DNA of 64,000 nt from contig NZ_CADIKC010000013.1 of the NCBI RefSeq assembly GCF_902859805.1, forward strand, positions 102,150-166,149, in the 5' to 3' direction. Positions 44,251 to 53,608 of the stretch are shown here, piece by piece. The notes beneath the pieces were generated by a model, which did not search any database, was not told where the DNA came from, and saw only the letters and a program-made list of their open reading frames with translations. Source of the stretch: Paraburkholderia sediminicola. Its GTDB lineage: Bacteria > Pseudomonadota > Gammaproteobacteria > Burkholderiales > Burkholderiaceae. Numbering within the stretch: the first letter of the stretch is position 1; every line of letters starts with the position of its first letter. The translations under genes were made by a program, and so were the position numbers.

Positions 44251-44976
44251 ATGAAAAAATCCTTCCGCATCGCGGCCGCCGTGCTTGCGATCGCTGCCGT
44301 GGCAATCGGCTGCTCCGCACAGGCCGACCAGGCCACCGACAAGCTCAAAGCCACCCTGCAAACGCGTCTGACGGACGTGACGATCAAGAGCGTCACGAAG
44401 TCGCCGATCGCCGGCATCTACGAAGTGAATCTCGGCACGCAGATCATCTATAGCGATGCGAATGGCGATTACCTCATGCTCGGCGACCTGGTCGACGCGA
44501 AGACCCGCAAGAATCTGACGGAAGCGCGTCTGGCGGAAACCAACCGCATCGACTTCGCGAGCCTGCCGTTCGCGAATGCGGTGAAGGTCGTAAAGGGCAA
44601 CGGCGCGCGCAAGATCGCCGTGTTCTCCGATCCGAACTGCCCGTATTGCAAGCAGCTCGAGACCTCGCTCAAGTCGATCGATAACGTCACGGTCTATACC
44701 TTCCTGTACCCCGTGCTGTCGCCGGATTCGACTGCCAAGTCGAAGTCGATCTGGTGCTCGGCCGACCGCGCGAAGGCGTGGGAATCGTGGATGCAGGATC
44801 ATCAGGCGCCTACCGCCGCCGGCACCTGCGACACCGCCGCGATCGACAAGAACCTGGCGCTCGGCCACGCGATGAATGTCGACGGCACGCCGACCGTGTT
44901 CCTCGCCGACGGCCGCCGCTTGCCCGGCGCCGTGCCGGCTGACCGGCTGGACAAGGAAATGTCTGCCGTGCACTGA
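44251..44976 (+). CDS. dsbC: Periplasmic disulfide isomerase DsbC
   Basis: DsbC reshuffles wrong disulfides in the periplasm. The 241-residue precursor has a signal peptide ending SAQA (about residue 25; an alternative lipobox-like AIGC precedes it), an N-terminal dimerisation domain and a thioredoxin domain with the active site C130-P-Y-C133. The conserved cis-Pro region is VDGTPTVFL. It follows the UbiH-like gene on the same strand. Confidence 0.94.
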   Translation: MKKSFRIAAAVLAIAAVAIGCSAQADQATDKLKATLQTRLTDVTIKSVTKSPIAGIYEVNLGTQIIYSDANGDYLMLGDLVDAKTRKNLTEARLAETNRIDFASLPFANAVKVVKGNGARKIAVFSDPNCPYCKQLETSLKSIDNVTVYTFLYPVLSPDSTAKSKSIWCSADRAKAWESWMQDHQAPTAAGTCDTAAIDKNLALGHAMNVDGTPTVFLADGRRLPGAVPADRLDKEMSAVH

Positions 44977-44996
44977 GCACGCGGCACCCGTCGAAG

Positions 44997-45023
44997 AAAG
45001 GAGGCGCGCAGTGCGCCTCCTTT
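44997..45023 (+). terminator. Hairpin after dsbC
   Basis: AAAGGAGGCGC pairs with GCGCCTCCTTT around a GCAGT loop. Only three T follow, so termination may be partial. Confidence 0.7.
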
Positions 45024-45070
45024 CACATCAAGCCCGAACCTCCCCGCCAGAACACTTCTAGTCGCCGCCG

Positions 45071-46861
45071 ATGAAGCCGATCCGCTACACCATCGTTCCG
45101 AAGCAACCCGCCGCCCACCTGTTCGAAGTCACCGTCACCGTCGCCGATCCCGATCCGGCCGGCCAGCGTTTCATGCTGCCGGTGTGGATTCCGGGCAGCT
45201 ATATGGTGCGCGAGTTCGCGCGCAACATCGTCACGTTGCGCGCCACCAACGAAGCGGGGCGCAAGGTACGCATCGAAAAGACCGACAAGCACACGTGGCA
45301 GGCGGCGCCGGTCAAAGGCGCGTTGACGCTGCGCTACGAGGTGTATGCATGGGATCTGTCGGTGCGCGCCGCGCATCTTGACGACACGACGGGTTTTTTC
45401 AACGGCACGAGCGTATTTCTGTCGCCGCTCGGTCACGAGGAGGCGCAGTGCCTGGTCGATATCCAGAAACCGGACGGCGCGGCGTATCGTGATTGGCGCG
45501 TCGCGACTGCGTTGCCGGAAGCGCGCGGCACCAAGCGCTATGGCTTCGGCGAATATCGCGCGCAGAACTACGACGAGTTGATCGATCATCCGGTGACGTT
45601 GGGTGAATTCGCGCTTGCAAGCTTCAAGGCACACGGCGTGCCGCACGACATCGTGATCGCGGGTCGCGTGATCGGGCTCGATATGGCCCGTCTGTCCGCC
45701 GATCTGAAGCGTATCTGCGAAACGCAGATCGAGCTGTTCGAGCCGAAGTCGAAGAAAGCGCCGATGGATCGCTACGTGTTCATGACGCAGGCCGTCGCCG
45801 ATGGCTATGGCGGACTTGAGCATCGCGCCTCGACGGCGTTGATCTGCAACCGCGGCGATCTGCCGGTGGAAGGCCGCGACGCGCCCACCGAGGGCTACCG
45901 AACCTACCTCGGCCTGTGCAGCCACGAATACTTCCACACCTGGAACGTGAAGCGCATCAAGCCGGCCGTGTTCGCGCCGTACGACCTGAGCGTCGAAAAC
46001 TACACGTCGCTGCTGTGGCTGTTCGAAGGCTTCACCTCTTACTACGACGATCTGATCCTCGTGCGCAGCGGCCTGATTTCGCAAGACGACTATTTTGGCC
46101 TGCTCGGCAAGGTAGTCGGTGGCGTGCAGCGTGGCAGCGGTCGTCTGAAGCAGACGGTGGCTGAAAGTTCGTTCGACGCGTGGGTCAAATACTATCGGCA
46201 GGATGAAAACGCGCCGAACGCGATCGTCAGCTATTACACCAAGGGCTCGCTCGTCGCACTTGCATTCGATCTGACGATTCGTGCGCAGACTGACAACCGC
46301 AAATCGCTCGACGACGTGATGCGCCTGCTGTGGCAGCGCTTCGGGCGCGACTTTTATCGCGGCAAGCCCGTTGGCGTCGAAGAAAGCGAGATCGAAGCGA
46401 TTTTTGCCGAAGCGACCGGCGTGCAGCTGGGCGAGTTGTTCGCCGAGGCCGTCCACGGCACGCGTGATCTGCCTCTCGACTCGTTGCTCGCACCTTTTGG
46501 CGTCACGCTTGCGCCCGAGCTCGAGAAGAACGGCAAACCGTCGCTCGGCGCGCGCGTGCGCGGCGGCGCGGATTGCACGCTGGCAGCCGTTCACGACGGC
46601 AGCGCGGCGCAAAAAGCCGGCCTCTCGGCGGGCGATGTACTGATCGCGCTCGACGGTCTGCGTGTAACCGGCTCGAATCTTGATTCGCTGCTGTCGCGCT
46701 ATCTGCCGGGCGCGAAGGTCGAAGTCCACGCCTTCCGCCGTGACGAGCTGCGCACGGCGCAAGTCAAGCTGGACGGGCCTGACGTGGCACGCTACAAGCT
46801 AGCCGTCAGCGACAAACGGCCCGCCGCGCGCAAGGCGCGGGAGCGTTGGCTGGCAAGCTGA
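45071..46861 (+). CDS. M61-family metallopeptidase with a C-terminal PDZ domain
   Basis: The 596-residue protein is of the M61 glycyl-aminopeptidase type. Zinc ligands are in SHEYFHTWNVKRIKP (HExxH) with a downstream Glu in WLFEGFTSYYDDL. A C-terminal PDZ-like domain is at about residues 490-580 (AQKAGLSAGDVLIALDGLRV). There is no signal peptide, so it is probably cytoplasmic. The physiological substrate is unknown. Confidence 0.93.
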   Translation: MKPIRYTIVPKQPAAHLFEVTVTVADPDPAGQRFMLPVWIPGSYMVREFARNIVTLRATNEAGRKVRIEKTDKHTWQAAPVKGALTLRYEVYAWDLSVRAAHLDDTTGFFNGTSVFLSPLGHEEAQCLVDIQKPDGAAYRDWRVATALPEARGTKRYGFGEYRAQNYDELIDHPVTLGEFALASFKAHGVPHDIVIAGRVIGLDMARLSADLKRICETQIELFEPKSKKAPMDRYVFMTQAVADGYGGLEHRASTALICNRGDLPVEGRDAPTEGYRTYLGLCSHEYFHTWNVKRIKPAVFAPYDLSVENYTSLLWLFEGFTSYYDDLILVRSGLISQDDYFGLLGKVVGGVQRGSGRLKQTVAESSFDAWVKYYRQDENAPNAIVSYYTKGSLVALAFDLTIRAQTDNRKSLDDVMRLLWQRFGRDFYRGKPVGVEESEIEAIFAEATGVQLGELFAEAVHGTRDLPLDSLLAPFGVTLAPELEKNGKPSLGARVRGGADCTLAAVHDGSAAQKAGLSAGDVLIALDGLRVTGSNLDSLLSRYLPGAKVEVHAFRRDELRTAQVKLDGPDVARYKLAVSDKRPAARKARERWLAS

Positions 46862-47015
46862 TCGTAATCCGGGTTGCCCTTAATCGACGGCTCAGGGTGG
46901 GGGATTGTTCTACCAGTGCAACAATCCTTCGCTGCCGCACGGCTTTTTCCCGGGCCGGTAAAAAAACACAATGACTCCACTCGCGCAACATTGCGCGCCC
47001 CTACTGGAGTCAACC

Positions 47016-47612
47016 ATGACCACGATCCTGCAAATTAACTCGGCAGCACGCTCGCAAGGCGCGAATTCAACCCTGCTCCTCAACGAGCTGACCGCAAAGC
47101 TGCAACAATCGAACCCGGGCGCGCAAGTCGTCGTCCGTAATCTGCAAGCTGAACCGCTGCCGCATCTGGACGACGCCGTGCTCGGCGCGTTCTTCACGCC
47201 GGCTGAGCAACGCACACCGGAACAAGTCGCGATCGCTGCACGCAGCGAAGCGCTGATCGCCGAACTGCAAGCCGCCGACATCGTCGTGATCGGCGCACCG
47301 ATGTACAACTTCGGCATCTCGTCGCAACTGAAGACGTACTTCGACTTCATCGCACGCGCCGGCATCACGTTCCAGTACACGGCGAACGGTCCGGAAGGTC
47401 TCGTGAAGGGCAAGAAAGTCCACGTGGTTTCGGCACGCGGCGGCAAGTATGTCGGCACCCCGAACGACAGCCAGACCCCGTACCTGAAGGCCTTCCTCGG
47501 CTTCCTCGGCATGACCGATGTGAACTTCATCTACGCCGAAGGCCTGAATATGGGCCCGGACGCTGCGAGCGCAGCGTTGGCTGGCGCGCGTGAAGCGATC
47601 GCTGCTGCGTAA
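47016..47612 (+). CDS. azoR: FMN-dependent NADH-azoreductase
   Basis: The 198-residue flavodoxin-like enzyme reduces azo bonds and quinones with NADH. Features are the FMN phosphate loop (INSAARSQGANSTLL), the central IGAPMYNFGISSQLKTYFD and the SARGGKY segment. The ATG at 47016 follows TGGAG. The longer open frame has no family support. Confidence 0.94.
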   Translation: MTTILQINSAARSQGANSTLLLNELTAKLQQSNPGAQVVVRNLQAEPLPHLDDAVLGAFFTPAEQRTPEQVAIAARSEALIAELQAADIVVIGAPMYNFGISSQLKTYFDFIARAGITFQYTANGPEGLVKGKKVHVVSARGGKYVGTPNDSQTPYLKAFLGFLGMTDVNFIYAEGLNMGPDAASAALAGAREAIAAA

Positions 47613-47658
47613 GGTTTGAGGTTTGTCCCGCGCGGCGTGATCGCGGCGCGGTGGAATG

Positions 47659-47700
47659 AAAAAACGCCATGGAGTGTGAATTCCGTGGCGTTTTTGTTTT
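47659..47700. terminator. Intrinsic terminator between azoR and ung
   Basis: AAAAACGCCA and GGA pair with TCC and TGGCGTTTTT, with one mismatch, and a T-rich tract follows. It serves the convergent azoR and ung genes. Confidence 0.8.
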
Positions 47701-47751
47701 TGCGGCGATGATCGTTGGTTGCCGGTGTCGGAGCGCTTCGCGTGGCGGGCG

Positions 47752-48591
47752 CTACGCCAGCATCTGTGCTTCGTCGGGCAAGCGCCAGTCGATGGGTTCG
47801 CGGCCGTGCTTCACGAGATAGTCGTTGGCCGACGCAAAGTGCCCGCAGCCGAGAAAGCCGCGATGCGCCGACAGCGGCGATGGATGCGGCGCCTCCAGCA
47901 CGTAATGCGACTTGCCGCCGAGCAGCGCGCGTTTGGCTTGCGCATGCGCGCCCCACAGCATGAACACGAGACCGTCATGGCGCATGGCCAGTTCGTGGAT
48001 CAGCGTATCGGTGCACTTTTCCCAGCCGCGCTTCGCGTGACTCGCGGCCGAATCGCGCTCGACAGTCAGCACCGTGTTCAGCAGCAGCACGCCCTGTTTG
48101 GCCCATGTGTCGAGGCAGCCATGACGCGGCGGTTCGTGGCCGAGGCTGGCAGCGATTTCCTTGAAGATATTGCGCAGCGACGGCGGCGTGCGTACGTTCG
48201 GCGCGACTGAAAACGCGAGTCCGTGCGCTTGCGGCGTGCCCCGGTCTTCGCCGTGGTATGGGTCCTGGCCGAGGATCACGACCTTGACTTCGTCTGGACT
48301 GGTGAGGCGCAGGGCCCGGAAGACGTCGGCGGGATACACGGTTTTGCCGGCCGCGCGTTCACCGTCGACGAACCGGCACAAGGGCGCGTAGGCGTCGCTT
48401 TCGATGAACGGTTTGAGGTGTGCGCGCCAGGCCGGGGGCAGGGCGGCGAATTGGGCTTCGAGCGTGGGCGGCGGCTGGTCGGCGGCGGGCGGCGTTTGCG
48501 GCTGTGCGCCGGTGTCGGCCGGCGTGGCGGAGGCGTCGCCGAACAACGAGGCTTGCGACGAATTCGAGCGGGTGCGGGAAGCTGAGGTCAT
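47752..48591 (-). CDS. ung: Uracil-DNA glycosylase, family 1
   Basis: Ung removes uracil from DNA in base-excision repair. The 279-residue protein has the catalytic motif VVILGQDPYHGE and the His loop HPSPLSAHRGF. It carries an N-terminal extension of about 45 residues rich in Pro, Ala and Gln that is longer than in E. coli Ung. The ATG at 48591 is preferred over an upstream ATG at 48612. It is the last gene of the leftward trp-CYTH-ung run. Confidence 0.96.
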   Translation of the reverse strand: MTSASRTRSNSSQASLFGDASATPADTGAQPQTPPAADQPPPTLEAQFAALPPAWRAHLKPFIESDAYAPLCRFVDGERAAGKTVYPADVFRALRLTSPDEVKVVILGQDPYHGEDRGTPQAHGLAFSVAPNVRTPPSLRNIFKEIAASLGHEPPRHGCLDTWAKQGVLLLNTVLTVERDSAASHAKRGWEKCTDTLIHELAMRHDGLVFMLWGAHAQAKRALLGGKSHYVLEAPHPSPLSAHRGFLGCGHFASANDYLVKHGREPIDWRLPDEAQMLA

Positions 48592-48624
48592 GGCGGGGAA
48601 GTGTCGCAGCAAACGTGCTGTTGC

Positions 48625-49251
48625 TCAAGATGCCCGCAGCTGATACCCGCGTTGTGCCTTGCTAATGTTGTCCGGCGCAAGGCCGGCGACCTGTTTGCCG
48701 AGTTCGCTCGCGAGCGTGTTGAGTGCGGCTTCGTCGCCGGATTTCAGTTCTAGTTCGACTTCGGAGATCGGCGCGCGGCGGGTTTCACCGTTCACTTCCG
48801 CGAGCACGTCGCCCTGGTCGATGGCGGCTTCGACTTCCGAGTCGGCCAGCGAGACATTCCACAGCGTGCGGGTGAAATTCGTGCGGAACAGTTCGATCAA
48901 CTCGGGCGCCGCCTGGCGCAAGGCCTCGGCGGCAGCGGGTTCGTCGCATGCGTGCAGCAAGGCGTCGATTTCGAGTTTCTCGCCCGCCACCGGCATTTCC
49001 CATTCGTGCCGGCTATGCAGCCCGTCCTTCGCGTTGCCCACGGTCTTGAACGTTTGCAGCCAGCCGTCTGGCGTATGCCGCAGACGCAGCGCGCTTTTCG
49101 ACGTAGCCAGCGCAAGCTTGGGCGTGTCGAAGTAGATATTCGCCAGCTCGATCGGGCGACCCTCTACGCCGGTGCGCGCGACGAACCACTGCGTCGCCGC
49201 TTCCACCTGGCTCACCGGCAGTGCCAGCTTGATCTCACGTTCCATGCCCAT
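48625..49251 (-). CDS. CYTH-domain protein, triphosphate-tunnel enzyme type
   Basis: The 208-residue protein has the CYTH signature ExExK at residues 4 to 8 (EREIKL), which binds triphosphate and metal in the tunnel, and further charged strand motifs (SALRLRHT, HEWEMPV, SEVELELKSG). Relatives include inorganic triphosphatases and thiamine triphosphatases. The substrate is not clear. It sits 39 bases after trpC and 33 before ung. Confidence 0.9.
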   Translation of the reverse strand: MGMEREIKLALPVSQVEAATQWFVARTGVEGRPIELANIYFDTPKLALATSKSALRLRHTPDGWLQTFKTVGNAKDGLHSRHEWEMPVAGEKLEIDALLHACDEPAAAEALRQAAPELIELFRTNFTRTLWNVSLADSEVEAAIDQGDVLAEVNGETRRAPISEVELELKSGDEAALNTLASELGKQVAGLAPDNISKAQRGYQLRAS

Positions 49252-49290
49252 CGTGTGCTCCGCTACGTCCGCTGAATGTTGAAACCGCGC

Positions 49291-50076
49291 TTAGAAAAAC
49301 ATACGCGCAAGTTCCACACCCGGCTCTTCCGCACGCATGAACGCCTCGCCGACGAGGAACGTATGCACGTCCATCGCCCGCAGACGCTCGACGTCCTGAC
49401 GCGACAGAATGCCCGACTCCGTGACCACGATACGGTCGTCCGGAATCGATTCGAGCATGCCGATGGTCGTCTCGATCGATGTTTCGAAGGTGCGTAGATT
49501 GCGGTTGTTGATGCCGATCAGCGGCGTCTTCAACTTCAGCGATTCCATCAGCTCGTTGTGGTCATGCACTTCGACCAGCACCGCGAGGCCCAGCGAATGC
49601 GCGAGCGCTTCGAGGTCCTGCATCTGCGAGGTTTCGAGCGCGGCTGCGATCAACAGGATCGCGTCCGCACCCATCGCGCGGGCTTCGACGATCTGGTACG
49701 GATCCACGATGAAGTCCTTGCGCAGCACCGGCAGACTGCAGGCGGCGCGCGCCTCTTCGAGATACGCCACGCTGCCCTGGAAAAATTGCACGTCGGTGAG
49801 CACGGACAAACAGGCCGCGCCGTGCTTTTCGTACGAACGCGCGATCTCGGCAGGGACGAAGTTTTCGCGCAGCACACCTTTCGACGGGCTCGCTTTCTTC
49901 ACTTCGGAAATCACCGCAGCCAAACCGGCCGCGTGTTTCGCGCGCAATGCACCGACGAAATCGCGAATATCGCGCGACGATGCTTCGAGTCGCAGCGCTT
50001 CGAGCGGCGCGCTCTGTTCAGCCGCGCGGACTTCTTCGCGTTTGACCGCGATGATGCGGTCGAGGATGTCGCTCAT
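49291..50076 (-). CDS. trpC: Indole-3-glycerol phosphate synthase
   Basis: TrpC closes the indole ring in tryptophan synthesis. The 261-residue TIM-barrel protein has the conserved VISEVKKASPSKGVLRE near the N-terminus, VLRKDFIVDPYQIVEARAMG in the middle and the GINNRNLRTFE motif, with ESGI near the end for phosphate binding. It is not fused to TrpF. It starts 18 bases after trpD. Confidence 0.97.
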   Translation of the reverse strand: MSDILDRIIAVKREEVRAAEQSAPLEALRLEASSRDIRDFVGALRAKHAAGLAAVISEVKKASPSKGVLRENFVPAEIARSYEKHGAACLSVLTDVQFFQGSVAYLEEARAACSLPVLRKDFIVDPYQIVEARAMGADAILLIAAALETSQMQDLEALAHSLGLAVLVEVHDHNELMESLKLKTPLIGINNRNLRTFETSIETTIGMLESIPDDRIVVTESGILSRQDVERLRAMDVHTFLVGEAFMRAEEPGVELARMFF

Positions 50077-50094
50077 GAGTGTCTCGCTACGTAA

Positions 50095-51126
50095 TTACTG
50101 CTTGAATTGCTGGGTGAAGCGGATCAGCTCGTCGACTTTCGCCCGTGCCTTGCCGCTCGCGATTGCTTCGCGCGCCAACTGGATGCCATCTGCGATCGAT
50201 GCCGCCACGTTCGCCGAATAGAGCGCCGTGCCCGCGTTCAGCGTGACGATTTCACGCGCGACGCCCGGCTTGTTGTCGAGCGCTTCGAGCAGCATCAGTT
50301 TGGACTCGGCGGCGTCGGTCACTTTCAGTGTACGGTTCGACACCATCTGCATGCCGAAGTCTTCCGGATGGATTTCGTACTCGTGCACCTCGCCGTCGCG
50401 CAACTCGCCGACTTGCGTGGCCGCGCCGAGCGAGACTTCGTCCATGCCGTCCATACCGTACACCACCAGCACGTGTTTCGCGCCGAGGCGCTGCATCACG
50501 CGCACCTGAATGCCGACGAGGTCGGCGTGGAATACGCCCATCAGCTGATTAGGCGCGCCGGCCGGATTGGTCAGCGGGCCGAGAATGTTGAAGATGGTGC
50601 GCACGCCGAGTTCGCGGCGCACCGGCGCGATGTTCTTCATTGCCGGATGATGGTTCGGCGCGAACATGAAGCCCATGCCGGTTTCGGCAATCGATGCCGC
50701 CACCTGTTCCGGCTGCAGATCGATATTCACGCCGAGCGCTTCGAGCACGTCCGCGCTGCCCGACTTGCTCGACACGCCGCGACCGCCGTGCTTCGCGACC
50801 TTCGCACCTGCAGCCGCCGACACGAACATGGTTGCCGTGGAAATGTTGAACGTCTGCGAACCGTCGCCGCCGGTGCCGACGATATCGACGAAGTTCGAGT
50901 TGTCCTGCACCTCGACGTGCCGGGCAAATTCACGCATCACCGTGGCGGCAGCGGTGATTTCGCCGATGGTCTCTTTTTTGACGCGCAGGCCGGTGATGAT
51001 CGCCGCCGACATCACGGGCGACAGTTCGCCGCGCATGATGAGCCGCATCAGGTGCAGCATTTCGTCGTGGAAAATCTCGCGGTGCTCGATCGTGCGTTGC
51101 AGCGCTTCCTGGGGCGTAATCGACAT
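50095..51126 (-). CDS. trpD: Anthranilate phosphoribosyltransferase
   Basis: TrpD joins anthranilate to phosphoribosyl pyrophosphate. The 343-residue product has the PRPP-binding VDIVGTGGDGSQTFNISTATMF and the KHGGRGVSSKSGSADVLEALG motif. The ATG at 51126 has AGAGAG upstream; an in-frame ATG at 51147 would add seven residues and overlap trpG. Confidence 0.97.
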   Translation of the reverse strand: MSITPQEALQRTIEHREIFHDEMLHLMRLIMRGELSPVMSAAIITGLRVKKETIGEITAAATVMREFARHVEVQDNSNFVDIVGTGGDGSQTFNISTATMFVSAAAGAKVAKHGGRGVSSKSGSADVLEALGVNIDLQPEQVAASIAETGMGFMFAPNHHPAMKNIAPVRRELGVRTIFNILGPLTNPAGAPNQLMGVFHADLVGIQVRVMQRLGAKHVLVVYGMDGMDEVSLGAATQVGELRDGEVHEYEIHPEDFGMQMVSNRTLKVTDAAESKLMLLEALDNKPGVAREIVTLNAGTALYSANVAASIADGIQLAREAIASGKARAKVDELIRFTQQFKQ

Positions 51127-51143
51127 GATTTCGTCTCTCTTTA

Positions 51144-51731
<588 letters not shown>

Positions 51732-51744
51732 GGTGTGTCTCCGG

Positions 51745-53238
51745 TCAGAAGTCGCTATCGAGGCCGTCTTGAACCTGCTCGGCAGCGCGCAGCACGGCGC
51801 GCGCCTTGTTCTCGGTCTCTTGCCATTCGGATTCCGGCACCGAATCCGCGACTACACCCGCTGCCGCCTGCACATACAGATTGCCGTTTGCGATCACGCC
51901 GGTACGGATCGTGATCGCCAGATCCATTTCGCCGGTGAACGACAGATAGCCGACGGCGCCGCCGTAGAGGCCACGCTTGACCGGTTCCAGTTCGTCGATC
52001 AATTCCATCGCGCGGACCTTCGGCGCGCCGGACAGTGTGCCGGCCGGGAAGGTGGCGCGCAGCACGTCGAAATTGGTGGTGCCGGGTTTGAGCTTGCCTT
52101 CGACCGAACTCACGATGTGCTGCACGTGCGAGTACTTTTCGATCACCATCTGATCGGTAACGACCACCGAACCGATCTGCGAAATACGGCCCACGTCGTT
52201 ACGCGCGAGGTCGATCAGCATCACGTGTTCGGCGATTTCCTTCGGATCGTTCAGCAGTTCGGTGGCGAGTTCGGCATCGCGTTCCGGCGTGTTGCCGCGC
52301 GGACGCGTGCCGGCAAGCGGCCGGATCGTCACGATGCGATCTTCGCCGCGCTTTTCCTGACGCACCAGAATTTCCGGCGACGCGCCGACCACGTGGAAGT
52401 CGCCGAAGTTGTAGAAATACATATACGGCGACGGATTCAGCGAGCGCAGCGCGCGATACAGCGACAGCGGATTGTCGCGGTACGGCTTGATCAGACGCTG
52501 GCCGACCTGCACTTGCATCAACTCGCCCGCGGCGATGTATTCCTTCGCCTGGCGCACGGCGGCGAGGTAATCGTCTTTGGCGAACTCGCGGTAAGTTTCG
52601 GTGCGCACGCTGGCCGACGTGACCGGCGGCTGCACGGTCGTGCGCAAACGCTGACGCAATTCACGCAGACGCTGCTTGGCTTTCGTGTACGCCTCGGGCT
52701 GCGTCGGATCCGAGTACACCACCAGATAAAGCTTGCCCGCGAGGTTGTCGATCACCGCGACTTCTTCGGTGAGCAGCAACTGAATGTCCGGCAGGTTCAG
52801 ATCGTCTTTCGGCGCGGTGTGCGCGAGCTTTTTCTCGATGTAGCGCACGGCGTCGTAGCCGAAATAGCCGGCCAGGCCGCCCGCGAATCGCGGCAGACCG
52901 GGGCGTTGCGCCACTTTGAAGCGGCCCTGGAATTGCTGGATGAACTCAAGCGGATCGCCCTCGTGCGTTTCGACGACTTTGCCGTCCCGCACCACTTCCG
53001 ACACGCCATTGCGGGTGCGCAGCAGCGTGCGCGCCGGCAAGCCAATGAACGAATAGCGGCCAAAACGCTCACCGCCCACCACCGATTCCAGCAGGAACGA
53101 GTTGGCGCCGTTGCGTTCGCTCTGCGCAAGCTTCAGGTACAGCGAGAGCGGCGTTTCGAGATCGGCGAGCGCTTCGGCGATCAGCGGAATGCGGTTGAAA
53201 CCCTCGTTGGCGAGGGACTGGAATTCGAGTTCGGTCAT
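51745..53238 (-). CDS. trpE: Anthranilate synthase component I
   Basis: TrpE converts chorismate to anthranilate and is the feedback-regulated first step of the pathway. The 497-residue product has the LLESVVGGERFGRYSFIG segment near the tryptophan allosteric site and the catalytic TLSGAPKVRAMELIDELE and GYLSFTGEMDLAITIRT motifs. It is preceded by 279 bases containing the rest of a candidate attenuator leader. Confidence 0.97.
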   Translation of the reverse strand: MTELEFQSLANEGFNRIPLIAEALADLETPLSLYLKLAQSERNGANSFLLESVVGGERFGRYSFIGLPARTLLRTRNGVSEVVRDGKVVETHEGDPLEFIQQFQGRFKVAQRPGLPRFAGGLAGYFGYDAVRYIEKKLAHTAPKDDLNLPDIQLLLTEEVAVIDNLAGKLYLVVYSDPTQPEAYTKAKQRLRELRQRLRTTVQPPVTSASVRTETYREFAKDDYLAAVRQAKEYIAAGELMQVQVGQRLIKPYRDNPLSLYRALRSLNPSPYMYFYNFGDFHVVGASPEILVRQEKRGEDRIVTIRPLAGTRPRGNTPERDAELATELLNDPKEIAEHVMLIDLARNDVGRISQIGSVVVTDQMVIEKYSHVQHIVSSVEGKLKPGTTNFDVLRATFPAGTLSGAPKVRAMELIDELEPVKRGLYGGAVGYLSFTGEMDLAITIRTGVIANGNLYVQAAAGVVADSVPESEWQETENKARAVLRAAEQVQDGLDSDF

Positions 53239-53472
53239 GTTCCGATCCTGTACGTACGTCAGACGGCACTATGCGTCGGACAAAGCGGGGCGTTACGCAG
53301 TCGGTCAGGCGTTCGTTCGACGTTTCGACACGATGATACCGACCGGCGCGAGTTTCCCATCGACGCATGCAAGGGATTTCAGCGCACAGATGTACTTTGC
53401 GGGTACACGAACGCCAAATCAACCGATGCAGCGAAACAAGATGATGGAAAAAACGCGTGAGCGCAGCGAAGT

Positions 53473-53507
53473 AAAAAACGGTTGCCGAAGACGAGCTTCA
53501 GCGTACC
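53473..53507 (-). terminator. Candidate trp attenuator terminator
   Basis: On the minus strand GGT and GCTGAAG pair with CTTCGGC and ACC, closing a CTCGT loop, and six T follow one base later. It lies 10 bases after the leader peptide stop and shares its GGT with the hairpin at 53505-53518. Confidence 0.65.
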
Positions 53508-53518
53508 TCAGGCGAGGT
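53505..53518 (-). promoter_or_regulatory. Candidate trp antiterminator hairpin
   Basis: ACCTC pairs with GAGGT around a GCCT loop directly after the leader stop codon. It uses the same bases as the first arm of the terminator, so the two structures exclude each other. Confidence 0.5.
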
Positions 53519-53592
53519 TAGCGCGACCAGCGACGCCAGGGCCAGGCTCCCCGGTCGATGCTAATCAGACTCCGTTTTTTATTCAGAAACAT
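53518..53592 (-). CDS. trpL: Candidate trp operon leader peptide
   Basis: This 24-codon ORF reads MFLNKKRSLISIDRGAWPWR and then RWSR. Three of 24 codons are Trp (17, 19 and 22), close to the stop and directly before the hairpins. That is the layout of a transcription-attenuation leader, in which stalling at Trp codons lets the antiterminator form. It starts 16 bases after gph. No clear SD precedes the ATG, which is the main weakness. Confidence 0.6.
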   Translation of the reverse strand: MFLNKKRSLISIDRGAWPWRRWSR

Positions 53593-53608
53593 GAGGATGA
53601 GGGACTTT

